DNA of 38,843 nucleotides from Nitritalea halalkaliphila LW7. GTDB lineage: Bacteria > Bacteroidota > Bacteroidia > Cytophagales > Cyclobacteriaceae. This document shows, in pieces, positions 1 through 10,776 of this stretch (position 1 is the stretch's first letter; each line of letters begins with the position of its first letter). The position numbers were made by a program, and so were the translations under genes. The stretch lies in the NCBI RefSeq assembly GCF_000265075.1, contig NZ_AJYA01000053.1, positions 1 through 38,843 of the forward strand, in the 5' to 3' direction. A model generated the notes under the pieces. That model worked only from the letters and a program-made list of their open reading frames with translations. It was not told where the DNA came from and ran no database searches.

Positions 1-1
1 A

Positions 2-783
2 GAAGAGTTAACAGCTAATTTTTCGAGAAGGATATCTCGACCGAATATTTGGGCCCTGGCCCCCATTTTCCGGGTAAACGATCTCTTTAACTTGAGTATC
101 GGGAATCAGGAGCTGCAGCCAGAGTTCACGAATAGTTATGAATTCGGTTATATGAAGGGGTGGGACAAGTACCTGCTAAATGCTGTGGTGTATCATCGTT
201 TTACGACGGATGTGCAGACGCGGGTTATTCGCTTAAATGAGGATAATGTGTCTGTGCAGCTTCGGGAAAATGCGAATAGCCGTAGTAGTACAGGCTTAGA
301 GCTGGTGAATCAGTTCCAGTTTACCTCTTGGTTCGATGCCACCCTGTCCGGTAATTTCTTCTACTCTGAAATTATAGGAGAGAATATTGAGGCGAATTTT
401 AACAACTCGAACTTTTCATGGACGGTAAATTTATTAGCGAATATGGCGATTCCCAAGTTCGCTTCCCTACAGATTCAGGCAGACTATCGGGGGCCTATCG
501 TCCTTCCTCAGGGTGAAATAGAGCCGATTTGGGGAGTAAACATGGGCCTTAGGAAGGATCTGTTTAATAAAAAGGCCACCATAAGTGTGAATGTCAGCGA
601 TATCTTTAATACCCGGATATTCCGAATCCGAACTACCGATGAGAATTTTGATTTTCAGCGCTTGTTTAACCGGGAGACCCGTATCGGGACGATTGCATTT
701 ACCTATCGTTTCGTTAGGAGTTTATGGAAAGAAGAAATGGAAGAAATGGAGGTGGAGACCGCGATTTCGATGAAGATTTTTAA
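2..783 (+). CDS. TonB-dependent receptor, C-terminal part (5' end outside window, one frame break)
   Basis: Outer-membrane beta-barrel end of a TonB-dependent receptor of the PF14905 type. The frame is open from base 2, before any start codon, so the gene begins left of the window. Visible hallmarks are SRRISRPN followed by GNQELQPEFTNSYEFGY, the usual barrel motif of this family, then alternating amphipathic strands and a final TYRF strand. The literal frame runs on to 847 with an atypical tail (SLWKEEMEEME...). Restoring one G in the run at 717-718 instead gives REFMERRNGRNGGGDRDFDEDF-like basic/glycine/acidic tail and a stop at 781-783, which is how this family normally ends. I therefore end it at 783. 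The substrate cannot be told: the plug domain is not in the window. Confidence 0.85.
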
Positions 784-865
784 GGAGGGCTTCGTTATTA
801 GAGGCCATAGCCTGAGCGAAGCTTTCCTATCTAGTAGGGCAATCTGATGCCTCTACCGGCTAAGA

Positions 866-901
866 AAAAAGGGCTTCCTCCAAGCGTGGGAAGCCCTTTT
901 T
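866..901. terminator. Bidirectional intrinsic terminator
   Basis: Perfect inverted repeat AAAAAGGGCTTCC / GGAAGCCCTTTTT with a 10-base loop, A-tract on one side and T-tract on the other. It lies between the convergent TonB receptor gene (+) and the M14 carboxypeptidase gene (-), so it can end both transcripts. Confidence 0.85.
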
Positions 902-929
902 AATAGGTTTTGTAGCTATTCGGGATATT

Positions 930-3451
930 TTATTGGCCTACGAGGAAGACCGCATTTCCGAATAAGAGTTTGCCATTTTCCCAGAAGGAGCGGAACATAG
1001 GATTATCCACAAAGTAGATAACTTGACCACGGCCCATACTTTCGCTGCCCACCACGAGGCTTTCGGCTAGGCTAGGTTTCACTTCGCTTCCGACGAAGCC
1101 AAATCGGTACTGCTCGAGGTTTCGGATGGTGCCTGCATTCACCCCATTTTTCAGGTAGCCATAGCGGCTGCTGCTATTTTTCAGCGTATAGTAGGTACCT
1201 CCATAGCCATAACCGAGGGGATGAGTTTCGTCTAGGTTCACTTCGAAGACCGCACCTGCCACTTGTCCACTTACGCGTGCGCGCTCACTGCTTTGATAAG
1301 GGGCCAGGAGACGTTTTTCCTCGCGCTCTTTCGCACGGTCTTTTGCCGCCTTTTCTTGCTCGTCTTTCAGGAAGCGCTTCAGGCTGAAGTCATCATCTGC
1401 AGCAAATTCGGCTAAGGCACCTTCCATTAGGATCAATTTGCCACCGGCACGCACCCAGTCCTTAATCTTTTTATCCTGACCACGGAGGAGGCCGCTTCCT
1501 GATGGCATGATGAGCACATCGTAGGTGGAGAGGTCATAACGGCCCACAGCCGACAGTTCCAAGATGCTAAGTGGATAGTCCAGCTCTTGCTCGAAGTGGT
1601 ACCAGATTTCACCGAAATTTAAAGAAGAGGTGCCCGGACCACTGAGGAGCGCTACCTTAGGAGCTTTGATGGCGCGCACATCGGAGGATCCGAAATCCTT
1701 TCCTAAGGTCACCATCCCAGATTTCGCAGCGGTAAGTTCCACCTCGAACTTATTCGCTGTGGCTACGACCAGCGAGTCGAAGCTTGCGATTTTATCATTT
1801 CCATTTCGGTGGATGATAAGGCTCCTGCCGGGTGTTTTTTGCCATCAAGTTCAAAGGGATAGCTCGCATAACGTACGCGTACTTTTTTGTCTAAAAGGGC
1901 CGCCAGAAAGCGGGGGTGTACGCTGGCTCTCCAGGGGCTGATGTAGGCCAGAGTACCTGGCTGCACCTCATTTTGGCGGAACGCCGCCGCTTCGAATTCA
2001 CGCTCAGGGCGGATCACACGGTCCAGCGCGTAGGCTTCCACGCCATGTGCATAGGGCAGGGCCCAGCTGGTGATGTCATAGGTTAAGCTGTCTTCCAGCA
2101 CCGCCTCAGGCTCAAAAAGAATTTGCGCCAGCACTGACTTCGGCTGATCGGCACTGACCACGATGTCCTTCGCTTCCGCAGTAAAGCTGCGTACTTTTCC
2201 TGTTTGGTAGTCCAGCCCGCTGAAGGTAGCCTTCCTGCCCAGCTCGCCGTAGTGCACCTTATTCAGGTCGAGGAGTTCTAAAAGTCCGCGCAGACGCTCT
2301 GGCTGATCGCCTACTTTTAGGATAAAGCTCTTGTATTTCCCCTGTGGATTTTCGCGGTTATCCTTAAAGAATGCTGTGAAATTATCCGTCAGTTTTTGGG
2401 CTTCTTTCGCGGCCACTTCCACTGCGGAAATCCCTGCGATGTGCTGATGCTCGATGCGCTCTTTCAGCGTGACGGTATCTTTCAGCGCATTCAGCATGCC
2501 TAAGCCGGCACGACCCGATCCCCCCTTCTCGATGGTCATCCCGATGGCGCCATTGTACATGGGGTAGGTGTCGCCATAGGCAGGGTATAGCAGGTCGAAG
2601 CGCTCTTTCGTAAAGTATAGCCAGCCCTGTGCATCGAATTTTTCAGCCGTATTTTTTCCGTAAATTTCCTGAAACTCGCGCTGAAAGCCCGTTACCTGCT
2701 TGTGCACCGGCTTTGCGGCTGGCGCGAAATAAAAGGGATCGTTAATGCCCTGCTCATGGAAGTCCACAAAAAGGTGCGGCATCCACTGATGGTATAGCTC
2801 CAGACGCTGCTTCGTCTCCTGCTGTGTCTGCCAAGCCCAGTCCCTGTTTAGGTCGAGGAGGTAGTGGTTTGGGCGGCCTCCTGGCCAAGGTTCACTGTGC
2901 TCCACCGACTGGGGGTCGGGCTGTAAGCGCTTGTTTTGCTTCTGGTTATACCAAATGGTATAGCGGTCTTTTCCGTCTGGGTTCGCACATGGGTCGATGA
3001 GCACCACCTGATTTTCAAGCCAAGCCTTGTATCTGGTGTCTTCCGGGTTCACCAGGTCCCAAAAGGTCATCATAGCCGCTTCCGTAGCGACGGCCTCATT
3101 GCCGTGCACATTATATTGCATCCAGTTGATGGCCAGGCCCGTTTCCGGACTGCCGGAAAGGAAGCCGGTGCGTTTCAGGTTGTCCTCTCGGATTTGTTCT
3201 AGTCGGCCCATATTCGCCTCGCTGCTGATGACGGCCACGAAGAGGGGACGATGTTCATAGGATTCGCCATAGTACTGCAGCTCCACCAGCGGGCTGTTCG
3301 CGGCCACGTGTTCGAAGTAAGCCACCACGCGATGGTGGGGTGTGAAGCGCTCTCCGAGGGGATAGCCTAAAAATTCCTCAGGGCTTTTTTGGCCGTAGGC
3401 CAAAGTCGAGAGCAAAAGGAAAAGGAAAGTGTAAAGGTTTTTTTTCATCAT
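930..3451 (-). CDS. M14 family zinc carboxypeptidase, secreted (one frame break)
   Basis: Predicted exported metallopeptidase of about 840 residues. Residues 1-20 form a signal peptide ending LAYGQ. The M14 catalytic domain follows: zinc ligands H116 and E119 in NVHGNEA, the PDG of NPDGKDR near 158, third zinc ligand H232 in DFHEQG, and probable catalytic E308 in TIEKGG. The C-terminal part (from about residue 550) has a GATase-1-like look: VALLSGPGTSS, then DVLIMPSGSG and GGKLILMEG, as in large Bacteroidota M14 proteins. The literal frame stops at 1763; restoring one base near 1817 (TTAATC for TTATC in the coding strand) joins it to the downstream frame starting upstream of 1742, giving GALIIHRNGNDK and a whole length divisible by three. 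Last gene of a minus-strand run after patatin and a methyltransferase, 37 bases from the latter. Confidence 0.88.
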
Positions 3452-3488
3452 AAACGGTGCTTGTTACTGAAGATTTAGCTGCCTAGCT

Positions 3489-4148
3489 TCAAAATAAAGA
3501 CTTTTTTTCGTCAGTTGGGGCATTTTTTTGCCAAATAAAGCTTCCCATGAGGCGCTGTCCGTGTACTGCCACGCTTTTTTCGGCTTCTAAAGGGGCTAAG
3601 CCGTAGCGGGATTTTAGCGCTGCCAGTAGGGTGGGCGTGAGCACAAAGCGCCAGGAGCCATCTCCTAAGGTGCGGGGATTTTCTACCGTGGCGGTCCTGC
3701 CAGCAGCGTGCATGCCCAGTGCCAGCTCCTCGCTGACGCACATGCGTAAAAAGAAAAGGCCACCAGGTTTTAGCACCCGCATGTGTTCCTCGAAAAGGGC
3801 GAGAAAGTCCTCCTCATCCTGTGCGAAATGAAGCACGGCAGAGCTGAGGACCACATCGAAAGCGTGGGTATGAAAGGGGATTTCCCGTAAGTCAGCGACC
3901 TGAAATCTAAAGGAGTCGTAGCTCGGGTTTAGCGTTTTCGCGTGATAGCGTAGGTACTGAATCGCCAGAGGCTCTCGGTCTACTGCATATAATGCGTAGT
4001 TTTCTCGGATGAAATACCCCGCATTTCTGCCCTCACCGCTACCTGCGTCCAGGATGCGCTGTTCCTTCGTGAAGCGCCCCTTCAGCAGCTGATCCAGCAG
4101 GTAAAGGTCGATGTTACCCAGTATGCGGTTTAGCGCTTCAATTCCCAT
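3489..4148 (-). CDS. Class I SAM-dependent methyltransferase
   Basis: 219-residue cytosolic Rossmann-fold methyltransferase. SAM-binding motif I is ILDAGSGEGRN (about residues 33-43), motif II acidic residue is the D/R pair in YAVDREPLA, and the later strand is FDVVLSSAVLHFA, as in the Methyltransf_11/25 families. The substrate is unknown. Its start overlaps the end of the patatin gene by 11 bases, so the two are probably translationally coupled; the M14 peptidase gene follows 37 bases downstream. No signal peptide or membrane segment. Confidence 0.85.
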   Translation of the reverse strand: MGIEALNRILGNIDLYLLDQLLKGRFTKEQRILDAGSGEGRNAGYFIRENYALYAVDREPLAIQYLRYHAKTLNPSYDSFRFQVADLREIPFHTHAFDVVLSSAVLHFAQDEEDFLALFEEHMRVLKPGGLFFLRMCVSEELALGMHAAGRTATVENPRTLGDGSWRFVLTPTLLAALKSRYGLAPLEAEKSVAVHGQRLMGSFIWQKNAPTDEKKSLF

Positions 4149-5106
4149 TCTCGTATTTTTGGAGGGCTTTTAAGGTTTTGTCTTTTCCTATCGCGATGAG
4201 CTCAGGGGCGCGGTGAAACTCCAGCGTGCCCGCCTGGTTACGGGCGATTTCGACGAGGATGTCCACTGGGTGTTTTTCGATATAAAGTTCACTCAGCCGA
4301 TCCTGAAGCAGGTCGAAGGAGTGATTGAGTAGCTCCAGCGAGCTTAGGGTCTTCACCTCCTCCTTTTCTTTTTCATTTAAGGGAAGTGCCTCTTCCTCAC
4401 CGAAGCGCGCGCGGAACTTTTCACGGTAATCATTTACCCAACCAGGGATTTTAAAGCGGTCGGTGATTTTCGTTAGCTTAGAGGAGCTTTTATCGGCCCC
4501 ATCAGCCAATTTTTCCGTGCTGAGCAGCAGTTCCGGCTCTTGAAAGGTGTGGGCGTCGGCATTTAGATCCACTGCCAGTAAGAGGTCGGCCTGCACCTGT
4601 TCGGGGACTAGGTTTAGCGGAAGCGGATTTAATATTCCGCCATCGATGTAACTTCTTCCCGCTATTTCCGCTGGCGTGAAAATGGTGGGAATAGAAACGG
4701 AGGCGCGGATAGCCGTTAAGAGATCTCCCGAGTCGAAGACTTTTTCTGTGCCCGCATAGACATCCACAGCCGTGCAGTTAAAGGGAATGTTTAATGTTTC
4801 GATGGAAACTTGGCCCACCATTTCTCGGATTTCCTTAAAGACCTTTTCTCCCTTAATGAAGCCCTTACTGGAAAGCGTGAAGTCCATTAGAGAAAAGACG
4901 TCGATCTTGTCTAAGTTACAGATCCATTCTTTAAAAGCGGGCAGTTTTCCTGCGCAGTAGATGCCCCCGACGAGCGCTCCTGCAGAGCAGCCTGAAACAC
5001 TTACGATGGTGTAGCCCTTCTCTTCTAAAGCCTCTATCGCGCCGATATGCGCCATGCCTCGTGCCCCGCCGCTGGCTAGCACTAAAGAAACCCGTTTTTC
5101 CGCCAT
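4138..5106 (-). CDS. Patatin-like phospholipase/acyl hydrolase
   Basis: 322-residue protein of the RssA/patatin class. The catalytic dyad is visible: nucleophile S41 in GCSAGA (GxSxG) and D155 in DGGILNP, with the glycine-rich oxyanion loop ASGGARGMAH at residues 11-20. A charged segment around 185-235 (LADGADKSSSK..., EEEALPLNEKEKEE) is a hydrophilic extension before the C-terminal helices. No signal peptide, so it likely acts in the cytosol on membrane lipids or lysophospholipids. First gene of the minus-strand run; divergent from the VOC gene with a 62-base spacer. Confidence 0.9.
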   Translation of the reverse strand: MAEKRVSLVLASGGARGMAHIGAIEALEEKGYTIVSVSGCSAGALVGGIYCAGKLPAFKEWICNLDKIDVFSLMDFTLSSKGFIKGEKVFKEIREMVGQVSIETLNIPFNCTAVDVYAGTEKVFDSGDLLTAIRASVSIPTIFTPAEIAGRSYIDGGILNPLPLNLVPEQVQADLLLAVDLNADAHTFQEPELLLSTEKLADGADKSSSKLTKITDRFKIPGWVNDYREKFRARFGEEEALPLNEKEKEEVKTLSSLELLNHSFDLLQDRLSELYIEKHPVDILVEIARNQAGTLEFHRAPELIAIGKDKTLKALQKYENGN

Positions 5107-5124
5107 AATTACTGGAATAAAGTT

Positions 5125-5132
5125 TAATTTTG
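5125..5132 (+). promoter_or_regulatory. Candidate -7 box for the VOC gene
   Basis: TAATTTTG matches the Bacteroidota -7 consensus TAnnTTTG and lies 37 bases before the VOC start codon in the short divergent spacer. No clear -33 TTG sits at the expected distance, so support is partial. Confidence 0.4.
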
Positions 5133-5168
5133 CAGCCTAAAGATGCCACCTAAATTTAATTACACCAA

Positions 5169-5593
5169 ATGGATACACAGAAACCCTTTCACCTCGCCTT
5201 CCCCATTCGCTCGATCGACGAAACGCGCCGTTTTTATGGAGAGCTGTTAGGCTGCACCATCGGACGGTATACCGAAAAATGGATAGATTTTAATTTTTTC
5301 GGGCACCAGCTTTCGGCGCATGTGAAGCCTGAGGAGTGTCAGCCTGTGGAGGCGAACGCCGTGGACGGCAAAGCGGTTCCCGTCCGTCATTTCGGTGTGG
5401 TGTTGCCTGGGAAGAATGGCATGCCCTGGCTGAAAAATTAAAGGCAGCTCAGGTTACCTTTATCATCGAGCCTTATATTCGATTTAAGGGAGAAGTGGGG
5501 GAGCAGGCCACACTTTTCTTTTTAGACCCCAGCGGAAATGCGCTAGAGTTTAAGTCTTTTAAGGATCCTGCACAGCTCTTCGCTGTAGCGTAA
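5169..5593 (+). CDS. VOC superfamily (glyoxalase/dioxygenase-like) protein (one frame break)
   Basis: Small metal-dependent vicinal-oxygen-chelate protein of 141 residues once rejoined. It starts [21 protein letters not shown], the first beta-alpha-beta unit with a metal-ligand histidine (H8), continues with a [14 protein letters not shown] strand, and ends with [17 protein letters not shown], carrying the usual terminal glutamate ligand. A literal stop at 5439-5441 is caused by a missing T after 5408: restoring it gives [12 protein letters not shown]. The family includes isomerases, dioxygenases and resistance proteins, and the reaction here cannot be named. Monocistronic, divergent from patatin. 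Confidence 0.85.
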
Positions 5594-5805
5594 ATGGCGA
5601 AGAAAACAGGAGGTGCTGAACCTATTTTGAAAATTCCTTGTACCTACATAGATTCCGCATTTTTCAGCGTAATCATTTAACCATACATCCACGCCTTTTG
5701 CCACTGGTGCCTTTTTGGGAAAAAAAAGGAAAAATTTAAGGTAACTTGCAAATTGGTAACCTTCGTCAGTAGAACGGAGTTAGGTCTGCATAAACTTGAA
5801 CGATC
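5594..5805 (+). other. Intergenic region before the hydrolase-efflux operon
   Basis: No gene seen. It holds a purine-rich tract (GGGAAAAAAAAGGAAAAA) followed by a GGTAAC direct repeat at 5740-5745 and 5755-5760. TAACTTGC at 5742-5749 resembles a relaxed -7 box, so the promoter of the downstream operon probably lies here. Confidence 0.3.
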
Positions 5806-6612
5806 ATGTTATACTATAAAACATACGAAGTATCCCCGGATGCTGACTGGGTCGTGTTCATCCATGGTGCGGGCGGCTCCTCTTCCATTTGGTTTAAGCA
5901 GATCCGCGCTTTCCAAAGCGACTTTAACCTACTGCTCATCGACTTACGTGGGCATGGCAAGTCGGCCACGCGTTCGGTGAAGAATCTATGGAACGATCAG
6001 TACACCTTCGAAAAAGTCACCAAGGATATCATCGAAGTTTTAGACCATATACAGTTACCTCCTGCGCATTTTATGGGCGTGTCACTAGGGACGATTTTAG
6101 CACGACAGCTGGCGGAGATGGAGCCCCGGCGTGTAAAATCTCTGGTGATGGCGGGCGCTGTGACACGTTTGAATTTCACCTCTCGCTTATTGGTTTTCTT
6201 GGGAAATACCTTTAAGAGCATTTTGCCCTACATGTGGCTGTATCGCCTATTTGCCTTTGTGATCATGCCGAGAAAAGGCCATGCTGAAGGCAGAAATTTA
6301 TTCGTTCGAGAGGCTAAGCGCCTGTGTCAAAAGGAATTTATCCGCTGGTTTAAGTTGACCAAGGACGTCAATCCCCTCCTTCGTTACTTTAAGGAGAAGG
6401 ATTTAGGCATACCCACCCTTTATGTGATGGGCGAAGAAGACCTGATGTTTTTAGAGCCAGTTAAAAAAATCGTCAAAGAGCATCGTCGGGTGGTGCTGCA
6501 TGTCATCGAAAAATGTGGACATGTGGTGAATGTCGAGAGACCGGAGGAATTTAATGAAGTGGCCTTAAAGTTTTTACTGCAACATACAGATTCGCGCCTG
6601 TCGGGTGCATAA
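5806..6612 (+). CDS. Alpha/beta hydrolase
   Basis: 268-residue alpha/beta-hydrolase-fold enzyme. Oxyanion-hole motif FIHGAGG at 18-24, strand LLLIDLRGHGKS, nucleophile S93 in GVSLG, a probable acid in YVMGEEDLMF, and catalytic histidine in KCGHVVNVERPEEF. The substrate is unknown. A cap region at 120-190 contains a hydrophobic stretch (FTSRLLVFLGNTFKSILPYMWLY region), suggesting membrane association or a greasy substrate. It is followed after 6 bases by the efflux adaptor gene, so it is probably the first gene of the efflux operon. Confidence 0.88.
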   Translation: MLYYKTYEVSPDADWVVFIHGAGGSSSIWFKQIRAFQSDFNLLLIDLRGHGKSATRSVKNLWNDQYTFEKVTKDIIEVLDHIQLPPAHFMGVSLGTILARQLAEMEPRRVKSLVMAGAVTRLNFTSRLLVFLGNTFKSILPYMWLYRLFAFVIMPRKGHAEGRNLFVREAKRLCQKEFIRWFKLTKDVNPLLRYFKEKDLGIPTLYVMGEEDLMFLEPVKKIVKEHRRVVLHVIEKCGHVVNVERPEEFNEVALKFLLQHTDSRLSGA

Positions 6613-6618
6613 GTAAAC

Positions 6619-7704
6619 ATGAAAAAAAACACAAAAGTCATCCTCGGTATACTCATCGCAGCAGTGGTGGGTATTATTTTCGTTTATCCGAGGATAGGTT
6701 TATGGTTTTCCGATGAGGAAATTCAGTCTGCCGCAGCCGGTGCTGGAACTAGCGCAGGGGCTCAGGCTTTACCCGTTAATGTCATCCAAGTGAAGTCGGA
6801 GCGTCTGGTGAATAGCTTAAATGTTACAGGGGCGATCATTCCGAACGAAACGGTAAATTTACGTGCAGAGGTCAGCGGCCTGGTCACTAAAATCGCTTTT
6901 GAAGAGGGACAGTTTGTTAAAAAAGGCACACCGCTTGTCTTTTTGAATGATGATGAGCTGCAGGCGCAGTCACGCCGGCTAGAGTATTCGAAAAAGCTTT
7001 TTGAAAGTCAGGAGTCGCGTCAGAAGCAGCTGCTGGAGCGCGAAGCCATCTCCCAGGAGGAGTATGACATCGTTTTAAACCAGTTCAACACCAACTTAGC
7101 GGATTTAAGCCTAATCGAGGCGCAGCTTAACAAGACGGTCATACGTGCACCATTCGATGGGGTGCTGGGTTTACGGCAGGTTTCAGAGGGGAGTGTAATC
7201 GCTACCACGGATATCATCGCCAGCATCGTCAGCTTAGACCCCATAAAAATCGAATTTTCCATTCCAGAGCGGTATGCAGGTTCTGTGCGCTTAGGCTCTA
7301 AGATCTTTTTTACTACGGATGGATTAGAGGGCGAGGTGGAAGGAACCGTCTATGCCTTCGAGCCGAACATAGATCCGAGTACCCGTACCTTGCGCCTGCG
7401 GGCGCAAAGTCCCAACAAGGACGGTCGCCTTCTTCCAGGTATGTTCGTGCGCATCCGTTTTGTGCTCGGTGAGCAGGAGGATGCCCTTATGGTGCCATCG
7501 GAGTCTGTGATTCCGGAGCTCAGTGGCTATAAGGTTTTTATCGTCAATCAAGATAGTAAAGTGGAGGAGCGCTCGGTGATGATCGGGACGCGTACAGAAA
7601 ATAGGGTTCAAATCATTTCAGGTTTAAATGAAGGCGACAAGGTCCTCACAACGGGGATTTTACAGGTTAGGGGAGGCACTGAGGTGCAGTTTACAGTAAT
7701 TTAA
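6619..7704 (+). CDS. RND efflux periplasmic adaptor (membrane fusion protein)
   Basis: 361-residue HlyD/AcrA-type adaptor linking the inner-membrane pump to the outer-membrane channel. N-terminal membrane anchor at about 7-25 (VILGILIAAVVGIIFVYP), an Ala/Gly-rich linker, the first half of the lipoyl/barrel-sandwich domain (VNLRAEVSGLVTKIAFEEGQ), an alpha-helical hairpin (about 115-165), then KTVIRAPFDGVLG as the second lipoyl half, the beta-barrel (SLDPIKIEFSIPERY) and the membrane-proximal domain. 8 bases separate it from the pump gene. Confidence 0.95.
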   Translation: MKKNTKVILGILIAAVVGIIFVYPRIGLWFSDEEIQSAAAGAGTSAGAQALPVNVIQVKSERLVNSLNVTGAIIPNETVNLRAEVSGLVTKIAFEEGQFVKKGTPLVFLNDDELQAQSRRLEYSKKLFESQESRQKQLLEREAISQEEYDIVLNQFNTNLADLSLIEAQLNKTVIRAPFDGVLGLRQVSEGSVIATTDIIASIVSLDPIKIEFSIPERYAGSVRLGSKIFFTTDGLEGEVEGTVYAFEPNIDPSTRTLRLRAQSPNKDGRLLPGMFVRIRFVLGEQEDALMVPSESVIPELSGYKVFIVNQDSKVEERSVMIGTRTENRVQIISGLNEGDKVLTTGILQVRGGTEVQFTVI

Positions 7705-7712
7705 AGGAGGAA

Positions 7713-10700
7713 ATGGCGAGTTTATCGACGATAAGTATACGTAGACCTGTGTTAGCCATCGTGCTATCGCTGACGATATTGTTATTTGGGATCATCGGAA
7801 TTAGTTTTCTGGGTGTCCGAGAGTTTCCAAGTGTGGATCCTCCTATCATTAATGTCCGTACGACGTATGTGGGGGCAAATGCCGACGTGATCGAGGCCCA
7901 GATTACGGAGCCTTTAGAGGAGGCGATTAATGGTATCGCGGGGATTAAGTCGCTGACCTCCACCAGTAATGATGGTACAAGTAATATCACGGTAGAATTC
8001 GATGTGGGCGCTGACCTAGAGGCTGCGGCGAATGATGTGCGGGATAAGGTTTCAGGGGCACAGCGACGCTTGCCTCCAGATACTGATCCTCCTGTCGTGT
8101 CGAAGGCAGATGCTGATTCCCAGCCGATCGTCTTTTTAAATGTGCGGAGTGACCGAAGAAATTTATTAGAGCTTTCGGATCTCGCGAATAATGTCATTAA
8201 AGAGCGCCTCCAAACGATTCCAGGGGTGAGTACGGTGCAGATCTGGGGAGAAAAGCAGTACGCGATTCGCCTGCGGATGGATCCCCTGCGGATGGCTTCG
8301 TACGGGGTGACGCCCACGGACATATTGAATAAGGTCCAGAGCGAGAATGTGGAACTGCCTTCGGGTCGGATTGAAGGCTCGGCGATCGAACTGTCCGTAC
8401 GGACAAAGAGTAGGCTAAATACTCCTCAGGAGTTTAACAACCTCATCATTAAGGAGGATCAGAATAATATTGTTCGTTTTCAGGATGTGGGCCAGGCGGA
8501 GATGGCCGCGCTGAACGAGCGTACGGTGCTGAAGCGAGACGGTATTCCTATGGTGGGTGTGGTGCTAGTGCCGCTGCCGGGGTCTAATAATATCGAAATC
8601 GTCGATGAATTTTATAAGCGTTTAGGGGGGATTGAGAAGGATTTGCCCTCGGATATTTCGCTCGGGATAGGTTTCGATTCCACGCGTTTTATTCGGGCGT
8701 CGATAAATGAGGTGCAGGAGACGATTATTACAGCCTTTTTGTTGGTAGTTTTGATTATTTTCCTGTTTTTACGAGACTGGCGGACGACCTTCATTCCCGT
8801 GGTAACGATTCCGATTTCATTAATCGGGGCATTTTTCATCATGTACATTATGGGCTTTTCCATAAATGTACTGACGCTGCTGGGGATCGTGCTCTCGATC
8901 GGTCTGGTGGTGGATGATGCGATCGTCGTATTAGAAAATATTTATGCCAAAATCGAAAAAGGGGAAGAGCCGCAGAAAGCGGCGGAAAAGGGAGCAGAAG
9001 AGATTTTCTTTGCCGTAATCGCCACCACCATCGCGCTGGCGGCAGTATTCCTTCCCGTGATTTTCCTTACAGGAACCACAGGCCGTCTCTTCCGTGAGTT
9101 TGGTATCGTGGTGGCTGGCTCTGTGATCATTTCCTCCTTTGTGGCGCTCACGATGACACCGATGCTCAGCTCCAAGCTGCTCAAGCGAAGGGAGAAACAA
9201 AACGCCATTTATCGTTTCACCGAGCCGGTTTTCGTTTGGTTAAACGAGCACTATAATAAGTTGCTAAACGGCTTTATGCGTGTCAAGTGGGTGTCGTTTA
9301 TAGCACTTTTATTAACTGCTTTTGGTATTTACGCCTTATTCGATGTGCTGCCGACGGAACTCGCTCCCGTGGAGGATCGTGGAGAGATGCGTGTGGTGGT
9401 TTCTGGTCCTGAAGGGGCTACCTTCGGTTACATGGACCAGGTGCTAGACAGGATGACGGCTCATTTTCAGGAGACCGTTCCGGAAGAAGAGCGTGCGGGA
9501 ATCATTACGGTAACTTCTCCAGGCTTCGGTACGGCGAGCACAAATTCCGGTTTCTTGCGCCTGATTCTAACCGAAGCAGACACCCGTGAGCGTTCCCAGC
9601 AGCAGATTTTCAACCAAGTGTCGCAGGAGGTACGCAGTTTACAGCTGTTCGGGCCTTTGTGACGCAGCCACAGTCCATAGGAGATCGTCGCGGCGGGCTG
9701 CCCGTGCAGTATGTGCTGCAGGCGCCTACCTTGGATAAGCTGAAGGAGTACATTCCTTCTTTTATGGAGGCCGTCGGCCAAAGTGAAATTTTCAGCTTTT
9801 CTGACATTGATTTAAAGTTCACCAAGCCGGAGTTAGAGGTGGAAATCGACCGTGAAAAGGCGCGTAATCTGGGGGTTTCTGTGCAGGAAATCGCCCGTAC
9901 CCTACAGTTATCCTACTCGGGACAGCGTTTTGCCTATTTTATTATGAATGGCAAGCAGTATGAGGTGGTCGGAGAAATGCAGGTGAAGGATAGAAATGAA
10001 CCGTAGATCTGAAGATGCTCTATGTGCGCTCAGATAACGGGCAGCTGATTCAGCTGGACAACCTCGTGACGATCATAGAGAAAAGTACGCCACCGCAGCT
10101 TTACCGCTTTAACCGCTTCGTAAGTGCTACAGTTTCGGCAGGTTTAGCGCCAGGCTACACGATCGGGGACGGTTTAGATGAAATGGATCGCATCGCGGCA
10201 GAAGTTTTAGATGAAACGTTCACCACAGATGTGGCCGGCTTATCGAAGGAGTTTAGAGAAAGCTCGAACAGCTTGATTTTCGCCTTTATTTTCGCCCTTA
10301 TTTTGATTTATTTGGTGCTTTCTGCGCAGTTTGAGAGCTTCACGGACCCGCTAACGATCATGCTCACGGTGCCGCTAGCCTTGTTCGGTGCCTTGGCTTC
10401 ACTCTGGCTATTCGATTTTACCCTTAACATTTTCAGCCAAATCGGTATCATTATGCTGATCGGTCTAGTGACGAAGAACGGGATTTTGATTGTGGAATTC
10501 GCGAACCAGCGAAAGGCTCAAGGGCTTAGTGTAGAAGAGGCCATTAAAGATGCGGCGTCATCTCGTTTCCGCCCGATTTTGATGACTTCCCTATCCACGA
10601 TTTTAGGGATTTTACCGATTGCTTTAGCGCTGGGTGCAGGAGCCGAGTCTCGAGTTCCGATGGGGGTAGCTGTTATCGGTGGTCTGGCTTTCTCCACTCT

Positions 10701-10773
10701 TCTTACTCTTTTCATCATTCCGGCTGTATACACCTTCTTAACCTCTAAAAAAGGACGATTAGCGAGAGTTTAA
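7713..10773 (+). CDS. RND multidrug efflux pump, HAE1/AcrB-like (two frame breaks)
   Basis: Inner-membrane proton-driven efflux transporter of about 1020 residues once rejoined, the normal AcrB-family size. TM1 at about 12-33, porter domain with GxREFPSVDPP, TM2-6 from about 336, and the proton-relay pair D401-D402 in GLVVDDAIVVLENI of TM4. Second-half features include FEAI-type ILIYLVLSAQFESFTDP and GLVTKNGILIVEFANQ. Two single-base losses break the literal frame: near 9641 (restoring gives RSLTAVRAFVTQPQSIG) and at 10004 (restoring a T gives RNEPLDLKMLYVRSD). Strong ribosome site AAAGGAGG before ATG. Sits between adaptor and TolC with 3-8 base gaps. Confidence 0.95.
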
Positions 10774-10776
10774 CGC

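Noticed and set aside
591..773. Frame 591-773 and similar overlapping frames
   Set aside because: Out-of-frame shadow of the TonB receptor gene without any independent coding signal.
9641..10015. Programmed frameshifting in the RND pump
   Set aside because: No slippery heptamer or downstream pseudoknot, two breaks in one gene, and the same type of break in many unrelated genes; sequence error is simpler.
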